From: Alphaproteobacteria bacterium
GTDB taxonomy: Bacteria; Pseudomonadota; Alphaproteobacteria; Micavibrionales; Micavibrionaceae
Assembly (NCBI GenBank): GCA_021208265.1
Contig: JAJOJU010000046.1
Span: 1-64,000, forward strand
DNA length: 64,000 bases
Reading direction: 5' to 3'
The number at the start of each line of letters is the position of its first letter. Position 1 is the stretch's first letter. Below, in pieces: positions 15,965 through 26,132 of this stretch. A program made the translations under genes and the position numbers. The notes beneath the pieces are model-generated. The model did no database searches and was not told where the DNA came from. It saw only the letters and a program-made list of their open reading frames with translations.

Positions 15965-16773
15965 TCCTTTTCTTTTGTAATAAGATACCGACCAGCCGCA
16001 GTAATGCGTGCCGTTGCCTTGTTCTGCGCCAGCACGACAAAGCCCTTGTTTTCGGCCCGCAAATCCACTTTGATATCGATTGTTCGGGCGCTGCCGTCCC
16101 AGTCACCTGCCGAAATCATGGCGCTTACGATATTCTGATAGACGGCATGAGAGGCCTCCCCTTTCACCCCTTCCAGCCTGTGGGGGCGGTCGATGAGGGC
16201 CACTAATAGCTCATGATTGGCAGGTTGGTCCAATGCCGGTAATTTTATTTGATACGAACCGTTTTGTATTGATTGTGTACCCACCAGTAGAGGGGCCACA
16301 GAAGACTCCATCTCCAGTAGCTGTCCCACATTCTCCTGCTGATATCCTACAGCGTTCTGAGCGCCGTTTATGATCATTTGCGGCGTATAATTGGGCCCAA
16401 GATGGAGCGTATCGTTATAGTAGCTTTGACGCTCCACACAGAAATCACGTGTCAGGCTGGTTTTATCCGCTTCGAAATAGGATACATGACAGGCCAGGCC
16501 GATAACACCGGGGCGGTCTAACAGGCTGTGAAAATACTGATTGGCTTCCGGGCAAAACACACAAGCCCTCGAAGAAAATAACTCCACAACACTCAGAGCC
16601 GGGGGCGATAGGGATTTATCTGCCTCCTTCTCCGCAGCAGCTACGGGCTCTGTCACCGCGGCAGCCTCTTCCGCTTTCAAGAAAGCAGGAACACATAAGA
16701 CAGAAATCAGGCATGCCAGAGTTAAAATGGCTTTTCCTGTGCAGAAACGGCGGGTAAATGCTGGACGTATCAT
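15961..16773 (-). CDS. DUF1223 thioredoxin-like secreted protein
   Basis: A 270-aa protein with a signal peptide (about residues 14-34, TLACLISVLCVPAFLKAEE). VVELFSSRACVFCPEANQ matches the DUF1223 opening VELFTSQGCxxCP, with a C-x-x-C pair like thioredoxin. YTPQMIINGAQNAVG is a second conserved block. The family is widespread in proteobacteria, and its substrate is unknown to me. A periplasmic redox role is inferred from fold and signal. It is monocistronic and convergent with polA. Confidence 0.85.
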   Translation of the reverse strand: MIRPAFTRRFCTGKAILTLACLISVLCVPAFLKAEEAAAVTEPVAAAEKEADKSLSPPALSVVELFSSRACVFCPEANQYFHSLLDRPGVIGLACHVSYFEADKTSLTRDFCVERQSYYNDTLHLGPNYTPQMIINGAQNAVGYQQENVGQLLEMESSVAPLLVGTQSIQNGSYQIKLPALDQPANHELLVALIDRPHRLEGVKGEASHAVYQNIVSAMISAGDWDGSARTIDIKVDLRAENKGFVVLAQNKATARITAAGRYLITKEKD

Positions 16774-16832
16774 GGCTTCTTACGCATAGTAGGGTAAGGG
16801 CAGGCAGAAAAGAAGGCCAGCTTAAAAATGTT

Positions 16833-17594
16833 ATGAGCAAAAAAATAATGATCCCCGGCATGGCCGGGCAGGAAATTGCCGCGATTATCAGACGCAACAC
16901 CAACCCGGATGCGCCCGATACGCGCAAGACGCTTGTCCTGATGAGCCATAGCTTCCCCGGCCATAAAAGCTCGAACAATGATTTTTTTGGCGATGTTGAA
17001 CATATGCTGACAGCCCGCGGTCATGACACGCTGCGCTTTGATTACCGGGGCTGCGGCGAAAGCGACGGCAAGGAAGAAAATTACAGCATTGATCAGGCGT
17101 GCGAAGATTATCAAAGCGTTCTGGATTGGTGCCGCCGCGATGGTTACAGCCAGTTTATCGTAATTGGTGAGGGGCTTGGCGCCACCATTGCAGCCATGAA
17201 TATAGGGCTGGATATCAAGGCCTTCCTGATGCTCTGGCCTGTTCTGGAGCCAAAAATTTATTTCCGGGATTATATCGCCAAGGGCGAGATGGACCCGGAT
17301 GGCAAGCCCTTTGCCCTTCTCGATTCCCACCGCATAGGCACCGATTTTATCAAACAGGTCAAAGATCTTGATCTTATCCAGTATCTGAAGGAAATCTATT
17401 GTCCCACGCTGATCATGCATGGCAGTGAAGATGAAATTGTTCCCGCCGCGCATCTGGATCTGGCACGGGGCTTTATTCCCGCCCGGCGGATCGAGATTAC
17501 CGTCTTTCATGACGGCACACATGGTTTGCCCAATTTAAGCCACCGCAAGGCGATGCTTTATCATATTCAGCAATTTGTGCAGAAATATGCTTGA
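16833..17594 (+). CDS. Alpha/beta-hydrolase-fold protein lacking the serine nucleophile
   Basis: A 253-aa cytosolic protein starting MSKKIMIPG. The longer ORF begins at 16758, inside the divergent gene's leader. The fold markers are clear: LVLMSHSFPGHK (oxyanion region), DTLRFDYRGCGESDG, TLIMHGSEDEIVP (acid) and FHDGTHGL (His). The nucleophile elbow at residues 112-116 reads GEGLG, so the usual Ser of GxSxG is Gly. It may be a non-hydrolytic member or use another chemistry. The substitution lies in an intact frame. Confidence 0.8.
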   Translation: MSKKIMIPGMAGQEIAAIIRRNTNPDAPDTRKTLVLMSHSFPGHKSSNNDFFGDVEHMLTARGHDTLRFDYRGCGESDGKEENYSIDQACEDYQSVLDWCRRDGYSQFIVIGEGLGATIAAMNIGLDIKAFLMLWPVLEPKIYFRDYIAKGEMDPDGKPFALLDSHRIGTDFIKQVKDLDLIQYLKEIYCPTLIMHGSEDEIVPAAHLDLARGFIPARRIEITVFHDGTHGLPNLSHRKAMLYHIQQFVQKYA

Positions 17595-17718
17595 TTTTTC
17601 CGGGGTGTTCCCTGTATAACCACTCATTCAAACAGACAGCCTGGCTAAACATAAGGCATTGCCTCGGTTGTCGCTTGTTCAGATTTTATCTTGAACGCAA
17701 ACTTTAAAGGAGAGAAAT

Positions 17719-18027
17719 ATGCCGAAAATGAAAACCCAGAGCAGCGCGAAGAAACGCTTCAAGCTGACCGGATCTGGCCGTGTGAAGGCGAAAGCATCTC
17801 ACATGCGTCACATGCAAATGAATAAACCCAAATCGATGAAGCGTAAGGCTCGCGGCCTGTTCGTTCTTTGTGAAGAGAACGGCAAAAGCATCATCGAAAA
17901 TCTGCTGCCCTATGCGCGCGCGAAAAAACAAAAGCCGCCCGCTGCGAAAACAGTAGAAAAAACGGAAGCTAAAAAAGCTCCGACAACCAAGAAAACCGAA
18001 GCTAAAGCTTCCAAGGCAGGTGAATAA
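17719..18027 (+). CDS. rpmI: Ribosomal protein bL35 with extended C-terminus
   Basis: The core ([20 protein letters not shown] through residue ~66) is a standard bL35 of the large ribosomal subunit. The protein is 102 aa, whereas most bL35 are about 64-67 aa. The extra ~35 residues are rich in Lys, Ala, Glu and Pro ([20 protein letters not shown]). AAAGGAGAG precedes the ATG. The stop overlaps the rplT start by one base, giving a tightly coupled rpmI-rplT operon. infC is not adjacent here. Confidence 0.97.
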   Translation: MPKMKTQSSAKKRFKLTGSGRVKAKASHMRHMQMNKPKSMKRKARGLFVLCEENGKSIIENLLPYARAKKQKPPAAKTVEKTEAKKAPTTKKTEAKASKAGE

Positions 18028-18404
18028 TGGCACGCGTTAAAGGGGGCCCACGCGCCCATGCTCGTCACACGAAAGTAATCAAACTCGCGAAAGGCTATTA
18101 CGGCCGCCGCAAGAGCTGCTTCCGCACAGCCGTTCAGGCTGTTGAAAAAGCCGGTCAATATGCTTACCGCGACCGCCGTGTGAAAAAACGTGAATTCCGC
18201 GCTTTGTGGATTCAGCGTATCAATGCCGGTGCTCGCATACACGGCCTGACATATTCCACGCTGATGCACGGCCTGAAACTGGCCGGGATTGAGCTTGATC
18301 GTAAGGTTCTGTCTGATATAGCCATCCGCGATGAAGCCGGTTTTGCCGCTATCGCCAAGCAAGCACAAGCTGCCCTTGGTAAAGCCGAGAAAAAAGCCGC
18401 TTAA
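18027..18404 (+). CDS. rplT: Ribosomal protein bL20
   Basis: A 125-aa protein typical of bL20: [59 protein letters not shown]. It binds 23S rRNA early in large-subunit assembly and in some bacteria represses its own operon. It overlaps rpmI by one base and is followed by an intrinsic terminator. Confidence 0.98.
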   Translation: MARVKGGPRAHARHTKVIKLAKGYYGRRKSCFRTAVQAVEKAGQYAYRDRRVKKREFRALWIQRINAGARIHGLTYSTLMHGLKLAGIELDRKVLSDIAIRDEAGFAAIAKQAQAALGKAEKKAA

Positions 18405-18429
18405 TTAGCGAACTATCCAAAATTTAAAA

Positions 18430-18461
18430 CAGCCCCCTTTAAATACGGGGCTGTTTTTTTT
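18430..18461 (+). terminator. Intrinsic terminator of rpmI-rplT
   Basis: Stem CAGCCCC (18430-18436) with GGGGCTG (18447-18453), followed by eight T residues. It ends directly at an in-frame ATG at 18462, which argues against that ATG being the pheS start. Confidence 0.85.
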
Positions 18462-18488
18462 ATGAAAGACAGTGCTAAAAACGCTTCT

Positions 18489-19577
18489 ATGACTGATATA
18501 GCCTCATTAAAACAGGAATTGGCCCACCAGATTGAATCCGCCCGCGACACCAAAACGCTGGAAGATGTGCGCGTGCATGTTCTGGGCAAAAGCGGTCAGA
18601 TCACGGCACTGATGAAAACACTGGGCCAGATGGACCCGGAAGAACGCAAAACCAAAGGCCAGGAATTAAACGCGCTGAAGGATGAGATCGCCGCGCTGAT
18701 ATCATCGCAGGAATCCGCCCTGAAAAAGCAGGAAATGGATGCCAAGCTAGCGAATGAAACCATCGATATCACGCTTTCCCCGCGCCCCGCAGCTACGGGT
18801 AAGATCCACCCGATCAGCCGCACGATGGAAGAGCTGGTTTCCATCTTCGGCGCTATGGGTTTTAGCGTTGCCGAAGGCCCGGATATCGAGGATGACTGGC
18901 ATAACTTCACCGCCCTGAACTTCCCGCCCGGTCACCCGGCGCGTGAGATGCAGGACACATTCTTCCTGCCCGATACCCCTGGCGAAAGCGATCCGGCCCG
19001 CGCCAAAAAGCTGCTCCGCACCCATACATCATCCGTGCAAATCCGCCATATGGAGAATAATAAACCGCCGCACAAAATCATCTGTTTCGGGCGCACATAC
19101 CGCTCCGACTGGGATATGACCCACACACCGATGTTCCATCAGGTGGAATGCCTTTATATCGACAAGGGCGTTACTATGGCGCATTTGAAAGGCTGCCTGA
19201 CCGACTTCGTACGCGCTTTCTTTAATAACGATAGCCTGCCCGTACGCTTCCGCCCGTCTTTCTTCCCGTTTGTGGAACCGGGCGCGGAAGTTGATATTGG
19301 TTACGTGAAGGATGACAAAGGCGGCATCCGTCTGGGCGCCGCGCGTGATGGTGAAGAACAACGCTGGATGGAAATTCTGGGCGCCGGTATGGTACACCCC
19401 AACGTACTGAAGAATTGCGGCATCGACCCGAACGAATATCAGGGGTTTGCCTTCGGCTGCGGGATTGAACGTATCACCATGCTGAAATACGGAATCCCCG
19501 ACCTTCGTACCTTCTTCGACAGTGATATCCGCTGGCTTTCTCACTACGGCTTCGACCCCGTGGAAAGCCGCAACTAG
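18489..19577 (+). CDS. pheS: Phenylalanyl-tRNA synthetase alpha subunit
   Basis: The catalytic alpha subunit of the alpha2-beta2 enzyme that charges tRNA-Phe. The start MTDIASLKQEL is chosen because family members begin this way and because the upstream in-frame ATG (18462) abuts a terminator. The N-terminal coiled coil (residues 1-85) precedes the class II core: motif 1 region HPISRTMEELVSIFGAMGF, motif 2 (RTHTSSVQIRHM, FGRTYRSDWDMTHTPMFHQV) and motif 3 (GFAFGCGIERITMLKYGI). pheT is not adjacent; 3.6 kb intervene. Confidence 0.97.
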   Translation: MTDIASLKQELAHQIESARDTKTLEDVRVHVLGKSGQITALMKTLGQMDPEERKTKGQELNALKDEIAALISSQESALKKQEMDAKLANETIDITLSPRPAATGKIHPISRTMEELVSIFGAMGFSVAEGPDIEDDWHNFTALNFPPGHPAREMQDTFFLPDTPGESDPARAKKLLRTHTSSVQIRHMENNKPPHKIICFGRTYRSDWDMTHTPMFHQVECLYIDKGVTMAHLKGCLTDFVRAFFNNDSLPVRFRPSFFPFVEPGAEVDIGYVKDDKGGIRLGAARDGEEQRWMEILGAGMVHPNVLKNCGIDPNEYQGFAFGCGIERITMLKYGIPDLRTFFDSDIRWLSHYGFDPVESRN

Positions 19578-19594
19578 GAAAGATCCCTCAACGC

Positions 19595-20038
19595 ATGCTG
19601 ATCCGCCCGCTGGAACCGGATGATTACGCCGAATGGGTTCCGCTGTGGGATGCTAATAATCTGGGCCAAATCAACGGCAAGCTTACCACCACAACATGGT
19701 CCCGCCTCAGCGATCCCTCTGACACACAAATGAACGGCATGGCAGCGTTTGATAATGCCGGACATATAGTCGGCATCATGCATTACATCCTCCACCCCAC
19801 GACGGGCAGTCTACAGCCCGCCTGTTACATGCAGGATCTATTCGTCATGCCCGCCCACCGGGGCAAAGGCATTGCCAAGAAACTGGTACGGGAATTGGAA
19901 ACACTGGGTAAGGAACAGAAATGGGCGCGCATTTACTGGCTGGCTGATAACACGAATAGAGAAGCCATGGCACTATATCGCAATCTCGGCATCAAACTGA
20001 ATTTCGGGTTTTATGTTCTGCCGACAGGGCTGGTTTAG
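19595..20038 (+). CDS. GNAT-family N-acetyltransferase
   Basis: A 147-aa acetyltransferase using acetyl-CoA. IRPLEPDDYAEWVPLWDANN is the N-terminal strand-helix. The pyrophosphate-binding motif A reads QDLFVMPAHRGKGIAKKLV (R/Q-x-x-G-x-G/A) and is followed by the WLADNTNREAMALYRNLGI B motif. It lies 17 bp after pheS on the same strand and may be co-transcribed. The substrate cannot be told from sequence. Confidence 0.9.
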   Translation: MLIRPLEPDDYAEWVPLWDANNLGQINGKLTTTTWSRLSDPSDTQMNGMAAFDNAGHIVGIMHYILHPTTGSLQPACYMQDLFVMPAHRGKGIAKKLVRELETLGKEQKWARIYWLADNTNREAMALYRNLGIKLNFGFYVLPTGLV

Positions 20039-21575
20039 GTACTCATACCCGCAGAAACTGTTTGCTCATGAACAGGCGTTCTGGAAGCCGGCGAATACAT
20101 CTCTGTCAGCAAGTTTGTTAACCGCCCCACCATCTCCGGGGTTTCATTGCTGGCACCCCCGTTAAAATGAGCGACCAGAGAAGGCTTCAGGTTACCTATC
20201 ATCGCTTTAGCAGTTTCCGGGTCATGCGGCACATGTTTGGTGATATCAACATCTTTACCATCAAACCCTTTATGGGTGCCTCTGAACATCATCTCGGCGA
20301 GAGTCAGCTTTGCTGTAACATCCCCCCCTTCTGACGCCGCTTGTATAAGGCCTATGCCTACTTCAATATTAACATCCCCCCCCCATGACGCCACTTCTTC
20401 GCCGATACGTCGCATAGCCTGATATTTAAGTGTAGGGTCCCCATGCCCCTCCGCTGCCAGAAAATCAGCTTTCATGTCTGACTCAAGAAAATACTCTCTG
20501 ATTTTGATCCCACCCAGATTTCTTTGTGCCTCAGCCATAATCGCAGGGTTCACTTTATCGTTAAAAGCTTCCCTCAAGATTTCAGGGGCTCCTTTAAGCT
20601 CATACTGTATTCTAATATCTGGCCTTTCATAGTCAGGTTTCTGAGGTTTTGAATTTTCAAACCCCAACTCTCGTCTCACATCCGCCGGCAGACGGTTTTC
20701 CGTGCCTGGCGGCAAGACACCCGAGGGCATCCTTCAGGATGGTCTGCATATCTCCTGATAAAGGTGATTTACAAACCTCTCCCAGTCGGTCCCAAAACTG
20801 GTTTTGACGATTCAGGTTAACAAGATTGGGATCCGAACTTGTCAACTGATCCCGCAAGCTTACAAAAATCCCGGGCACACGATGCTGTGTTTGGGCGGTC
20901 GGGTCAGCATATCCCCGCCCCGATTTTGTTACCCAGCCTTCTCCGTTCCCTATCGCTTCGCCTTGAATTTTGCCATCTATAGGCCCCGGTTCTTCTCCTC
21001 CGGGGCTTACAAGATTAATCAGTGAATCCAACTTATCTTTCGCATCCCCGAATGCTGCTACTTCGCTGCTGGAAAAATTGCCTGCTCGTCTATAAAGCGC
21101 CTGACCATCTTCTGCCAAGACGCCCCCGCGCGCGCCTGTTGTTGTCTGAGGCCCGAGGCTGTGATGTGTTCCGATTGATCATGGCGATAGTTTGGCTATG
21201 ACCACGCCCATCAAAATCCTTTAGTTGCTTGGTAAGTTCGCCCCTTGGCAAATTAGCACCAAGGTTATCATTTAACATCTCTTTCAAGCGTCTTAACTCA
21301 AGATTGAATGCAGGGTTAACAGTTCCGTCCCGTTGCTGATTGGCGGTAAATTTATCATGAACCGCCTGCCAAAATAGGGAATCAGCTTTCATGGGCCAAA
21401 GCTGGGTTTTCAATGACTCATAATAAGCTGCGTCATAACGGTCCGGGGAAGATCTTCTCACATCATTACCACCGGCAGCATCATGCGCCCGCTGCATGAT
21501 TTTCTCGGCAGCGTCATCTCCTGCCATACCTATAAATTGCTCAATCTGAAATGCTTTATCTTGAACGGAAGCCAT
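20035..21575 (-). CDS. Sel1-like repeat protein A, frameshifted
   Basis: Three overlapping reading frames on the minus strand join into one protein of about 510 aa when single-base breaks near 21120-21160 and 20728 are repaired. The N-terminal part starts MASVQDKAFQIEQFIGMAGD. The C-terminal part carries a Sel1/TPR-like stretch (GIGLIQAASEGGDVTAKLTL). This stretch resembles the neighbouring 449-aa protein, so the two are probably tandem paralogues. There is no signal peptide or membrane segment. They sit between pheS/GNAT and pheT, on the opposite strand. Function unknown. Confidence 0.55.
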
Positions 21576-21648
21576 CTCACACCCTAACTACAAAAAGCCC
21601 TCTTTATATTTATTATGGTTATTATCATCTTAAATCCTTAAAGAACCG

Positions 21649-22998
21649 CTAAGGCCCGAATATGCTTTTATAAATGCTGTCAAATGTCTGCATAATTGAT
21701 GGTTGTTCCGGTGCCACGGCCGCGCCATATACTTTGTCATGCAGTGTTTTATAATCCTGACAGGCGGGCTCTGTGCCGCATGCCTGACGGAACTGAAAAG
21801 GGCCATCCTTTTCAAATTTGTCCATGATCTGCCGCGCGAGATCTCTGTTCTCCGCAATAATATGCGCCCCTATCCCCAGTTCTGTCAGTGACTTACCCTG
21901 TACGGCGCCGTCATGGACAATGGTTAACAGATTAACCTGTGCGTGTTTAGAACCCATCTCCGCCGCGGCCTTTAAAATTTCAATACCGCGCTCGACGTTG
22001 TTTTTGTCCTTCAGCTCTAACCCGGCCGAGATAACGTGATTGCCCAGCTCGCGGTAAGCCTCGGCTCTGGCGGCAGCATCCTCGTGACTAGCGGCTTTTT
22101 TGATAAGACCTGTGAGAGTTTCTTCCTGCGCTGGATCAAGGCGCGCCGGGGCCTCAGGTAGTTTCGTAAGATTCAACACTTCCTGCGCCATCGCATTATG
22201 CAGATGCGGGCTGTCGTTCTTTAGCTGTTCAACTTCAGTCCAGAAAGGGCCATCACCCGTAATACCGTTATCTTTCAGATATTTTTCTGCTGCCGCCATA
22301 TAAGTATCACGGTCTTTAAAGCCGCTATAACTGCCTTCATCACGGTGGGTCATCATCCAGCCGATCTGAAGCCTGGTCTGTTCTACATCGCTGTAATAAC
22401 CCGGCCCCGGCACATCGCCCAGTGTGCCGGTTTCAAGGCGCTCACTTACATATCGAATAGCCTGACTGGCACGTGAAATAATGATCGGATCAACAGAATG
22501 ATCAAAAAGACCTTTAATAACCGATGCCGGGTTACTGTAATCTACCGCTATCGGCACGCTCGTGGCGACAGGCTCCGGCTCTTTGGTAACAGTGGCAGGA
22601 GGCCGTATGGCGGCCCGCTGCTCCATCTCCAGTTGATTTCTCCGCTGCATTTCTTCCAAAGGTGATAATTCCTGCGTTGCCGGAGCTTGTTTTACAACGG
22701 ATGAAGGCGGCTCCACCTTTACCTGCACGGGTTGCGTGGCGGCTTCCTGGTCTTTGGTCCATTTTTGCACCTGCCGTTCCAGACCCCGAACATCCATAAA
22801 AACGCTGTCCTTCACACCGTTTTGCTGAGGGTAAAAGCGGACATTGTCAAAAGGTTTTAACCTTTCCTGAAGCGACTGAAGACCTTCAGCGGAATCGAAA
22901 CCGGGCTTGCCGTAATTTTTATAAAAATGATTGGCATCCCTGAATAGCTGTATCAGAGCCGTGACCTCTTCTGCGCTGGCTTCCCTCTGTTCAGCCAT
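21649..22998 (-). CDS. Sel1-like repeat protein B
   Basis: A 449-aa protein. Residues 1-80 are helical, then a Pro/Gln/Val-rich linker (about 85-150, with QPVQVKVEPPSSVVKQAPAT) leads to a helical C-terminal half with one clear Sel1-like repeat (GIEILKAAAEMGSKHAQVNL). It shares the pattern of that repeat region with protein A downstream. There is no signal peptide. A CtrA-type box lies about 66 bp upstream. I can name no function; Sel1 repeats usually mediate protein contacts. Confidence 0.65.
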   Translation of the reverse strand: MAEQREASAEEVTALIQLFRDANHFYKNYGKPGFDSAEGLQSLQERLKPFDNVRFYPQQNGVKDSVFMDVRGLERQVQKWTKDQEAATQPVQVKVEPPSSVVKQAPATQELSPLEEMQRRNQLEMEQRAAIRPPATVTKEPEPVATSVPIAVDYSNPASVIKGLFDHSVDPIIISRASQAIRYVSERLETGTLGDVPGPGYYSDVEQTRLQIGWMMTHRDEGSYSGFKDRDTYMAAAEKYLKDNGITGDGPFWTEVEQLKNDSPHLHNAMAQEVLNLTKLPEAPARLDPAQEETLTGLIKKAASHEDAAARAEAYRELGNHVISAGLELKDKNNVERGIEILKAAAEMGSKHAQVNLLTIVHDGAVQGKSLTELGIGAHIIAENRDLARQIMDKFEKDGPFQFRQACGTEPACQDYKTLHDKVYGAAVAPEQPSIMQTFDSIYKSIFGP

Positions 22999-23063
22999 AT
23001 ACGTACACCCCTTTTGCGGCTGTTTTTAGCCTATTTCGTTACCATAATTCTGCCGCAAAGCCT

Positions 23064-23078
23064 TTAAGAAAGCCTTAA
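23064..23078. promoter_or_regulatory. CtrA-type box
   Basis: TTAA-N7-TTAA with spacer GAAAGCC, a full match to the CtrA consensus. It lies in the divergent gap between Sel1-like protein B and pheT. Chance occurrence in AT-rich sequence is possible. Confidence 0.35.
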
Positions 23079-23159
23079 AAACAAGCCGCCATTTTTCCTT
23101 GTTTTCTGCCGTTCCTTTCGCCATGATGGGGCCGGATTTAGCAAAAGGATGAGATAAGT

Positions 23160-25557
23160 ATGAAATTCACGCTTTCGTGGCTGAAAAGACATCTTGAAAC
23201 GAATGCATCGCTTGAGGAAATCGGCAATGCTCTGACATCGCTGGGGCTGGAGGTTGAGGGGATAGAAGACCGCGCCGCAGTTTACGCGCCGTTCAAGGTG
23301 GCCTATGTCGAAAGCGCTGAAAAACACCCGGATGCCGACCGCCTGAAGGTCTGCATGGTGAAAACCGCCGATCACGGCATGCTGCAAGTTGTTTGCGGCG
23401 CGCCCAATGCCCGTGCGGGTATGAAGGCCGTGTTTGCGCCGGAAGGCTCCGTCATTCCTGCCAACGGCATGATTCTAAAAAAGGGGAATATCCGCGGCGT
23501 GGAAAGCAACGGCATGATGGTGTCGATGGCTGAAATGGGCTTATCAGAAGACCATGACGGTATCATCGAAGCCCCGACAACGTCCGAAATCGGCACACCT
23601 CTGGCGGCCATATACGGGCTGGATGACCCGGTGATTGAAATATCCCTCACCCCCAACCGTGTGGATTGCGCAGGCGTGCGCGGTATTGCCCGTGATCTGG
23701 CGGCAAAGGGGCTTGGCACATTAAAACCCCTGGCGGATGCCCCTGTGAAGGGCAGCTATGCCTCCCCCACCAAAGTATCCTTGAAAGATGAACAGGGTTG
23801 CCCGCTTTTCATCGGGCGTACAGTTAAGGGCGTTAAAAACGGCCCCTCACCGGAATGGCTGCAAAACCTTCTGAAGGGTGTGGGTCTGCGCCCTATCTCG
23901 GCGTTGGTGGATGTCACAAACTTTCTGTCGCTCGATCTCTGCCGCCCGCTGCACGTCTATGATGCTGACAAGCTGAAAGGCAATATTTACGCCGGAACGT
24001 CCAAGGGCGGGGAAGAACTGGAGGCCTTGAACGACAAAACCTATACCCTGCCGGAAGGCTGCGTCACCATTAATGATGACAGCGGCGTACTGGGTTTGGG
24101 CGGCGTTGTCGGCGGCACGTCCACAGGCTGTACGGATGCCACCACCAATGTCTTTATCGAAGCCGCCTATTTCGACCCGATGCGCATCGCCAAAACAGGC
24201 CGAAGCTTAAGCATTGAAAGCGATGCCCGCTATCGCTTTGAACGCGGGATCGACCCTGCCTTCACGGGCGCCGGAATAGAAATCGCCACCGCGCTTATTC
24301 TGGAGATTTGCGGCGGGGAAGCCAGTGACGTGGTTGTGGCGGGCAGCGTGCCCCCTTGCAGCAAGACCATTGAATTTGACCCGGCATTCACGGAAAAGCT
24401 GACGGGCCTTGCCGTTCCCACTGACGCTCAGGAAAAAATTCTGCGCGATCTAGGCTTTGATGTCAAAGGCAAGACCGTGACCGTACCCAGCTGGCGCGGT
24501 GATATCTGGGCGGTGGAAACTGACGGACGGGCCGATCTCGCGGAAGAAATCCTGCGTGTGACCGGGTTTGACGCTCTGCCATCCACTTCCGTCCGCGCTA
24601 GCGATAGCATTCCCGGCGCCCCGGAAACGGATCTTCTCACCCGCACGCGCAAATCACGCCTGACACTGACCACACGTGGATTTTCTGAATGCGTAACATG
24701 GTCATTCATGAATAAGGAACGTGCCAAGCTATTTGGTTCTAATGATAACGCGGCCCTTGCCATCGCTAACCCGATCAGTACAGAGATTGACCAGATGCGC
24801 CCATCGCTCCTGCCCGGTCTGATTGAAGCTGCAGCCAAGAACGCAGCGCGCGGGTTTCTGACGTGGCCTTGTGTGAAATCGGCCCTGTCTTCGGCGGCAC
24901 CAAGCCGGAAGATCAGAAGGTCGTAGCAGGCGGCATTCGTGCCGGAAACTACGCAGGCCGCCATTGGGCCGGCCCGGTGCGCGGCGTTGATGCTTATGAT
25001 GCCAAGGCGGATGCTCTGGCTGTGCTGGAAGCGCTCGGCGTGAAAGCTGATAACGCGCAAGTCCAGCGTAACACCCCGTCTTATTACCATCCTGGTCGTT
25101 CGGGCACGTTACAGCTTGGCCCCAATGTGCTGGCTGTGTTTGGTGAAATTCATCCGCTGGTAAAAGAAGAACTTGATATCAAAACCCCGCTGGTGGGTTT
25201 TGAAGTATTCTTAAATGCTATCCCTGCGCCCAAGAAAAAGGGCGGCACGGAAAAACCGCTGGTGGAGCTTTCAGCCTTCCAGCCGCTCACCCGCGATTTT
25301 GCCTTCGTGGTGGCACAGGATGTCGATGCTGACGCGCTTGTAAAAGCGCCCGTTCGGCGGAGAAAAAGCTGATCGTAGAAGCGTCCGTCTTTGATATTTA
25401 TGTCGGCAAGGGCGTGGAAGAGGGCAAGAAATCCATCGCCCTTACCATCACCATCCAGCCGGTTGAAAAGACGCTGACGGATGAGGAGATCGATGCCATA
25501 GCTGCGCAGGTTATCGGACAGGTGCAGCAAAAAACCGGCGGGGTTTTACGGGGCTGA
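23160..25557 (+). CDS. pheT: Phenylalanyl-tRNA synthetase beta subunit, frameshifted
   Basis: The structural and editing subunit of PheRS. It begins MKFTLSWLKRHLETNASLEE, typical of pheT, with an EMAP/OB tRNA-binding domain at about residues 40-150 (HPDADRLKVC), the B3/B4 editing domain, B5, the core and the C-terminal anticodon-binding FDX-ACB domain (LTRDFAFVVAQDVDADALV). Two single-base deletions break it: near 24862 (GFP-DVALCE) and near 25345 (VKAARSAEKK). Restored length is about 798 aa. It is separated from pheS. The end overlaps the convergent membrane-protein gene by 12 bp. Confidence 0.93.
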
Positions 25558-26132
25558 TAATGCCTGACGGCGTTTACCTGCCAGAATAAAAGCCAGTAAC
25601 AGCACATTCATCACTGCAATCGTGGCAGGGAATAATACTGTTGTCAGATTATAAACTTCCAATGCCGCAATCGCGAGGGCGCATTTAACAACCTGCACGG
25701 AAAACAGCAGGAACGATTCTTCCTGCGGCAAGGCATAGGCCTTACGAAGGGTTGGGACATACCCCATGCAATCAATACAACACAGAATAATCACCGCCCA
25801 AAGCGGGGTACTGGTAAAATACCAAATGGGGATAGTTGCCAGCGCCGCGATAAAGAAAGTCCAATCTAGCTTGTGATATTTAAAGACGGATTTCTCCATA
25901 AAGAAAGAACTACAACAATAAAGCAGAGCGATGCTGAAAACCCGGTAACCCACGCCCCCGGTCCGGCTTCTTCGGAAAGCTGTGAAACAAAAACAATACT
26001 GGTCGTCAGCCCCCAGATAATCCAAGTAAAGCTGTGCGGCTTTTTCGTGCCTTTATAAACAGCGATTATATAAGGAATGATGCTGCTGAAATCGATCCCG
26101 ATCCCGGCAAGCCCTAAAAGCTCCTTGATCAA
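25546..26132 (-). CDS. PQ-loop-like membrane protein, frameshifted
   Basis: Two overlapping frames join at TCTTTAAA near 25879, where one missing T separates LSLWRNPS from FKYHKLDWTFF. The restored protein has about 195 aa and six to seven transmembrane segments. IPYIIAVYKGTKKPHSFTW has the Pro-x4-5-Gly-x-Pro-x-Ser-x-Trp pattern of PQ-loop/SWEET-related membrane proteins. Its ATG overlaps the fadD stop by 4 bp, so it is translationally coupled to fadD. Substrate unknown. Confidence 0.6.

Noticed and set aside
18462-18489. Upstream ATG as the pheS start
   Set aside because: It follows directly on the T-run of the rplT terminator, and family members begin at MTDIASLKQEL.
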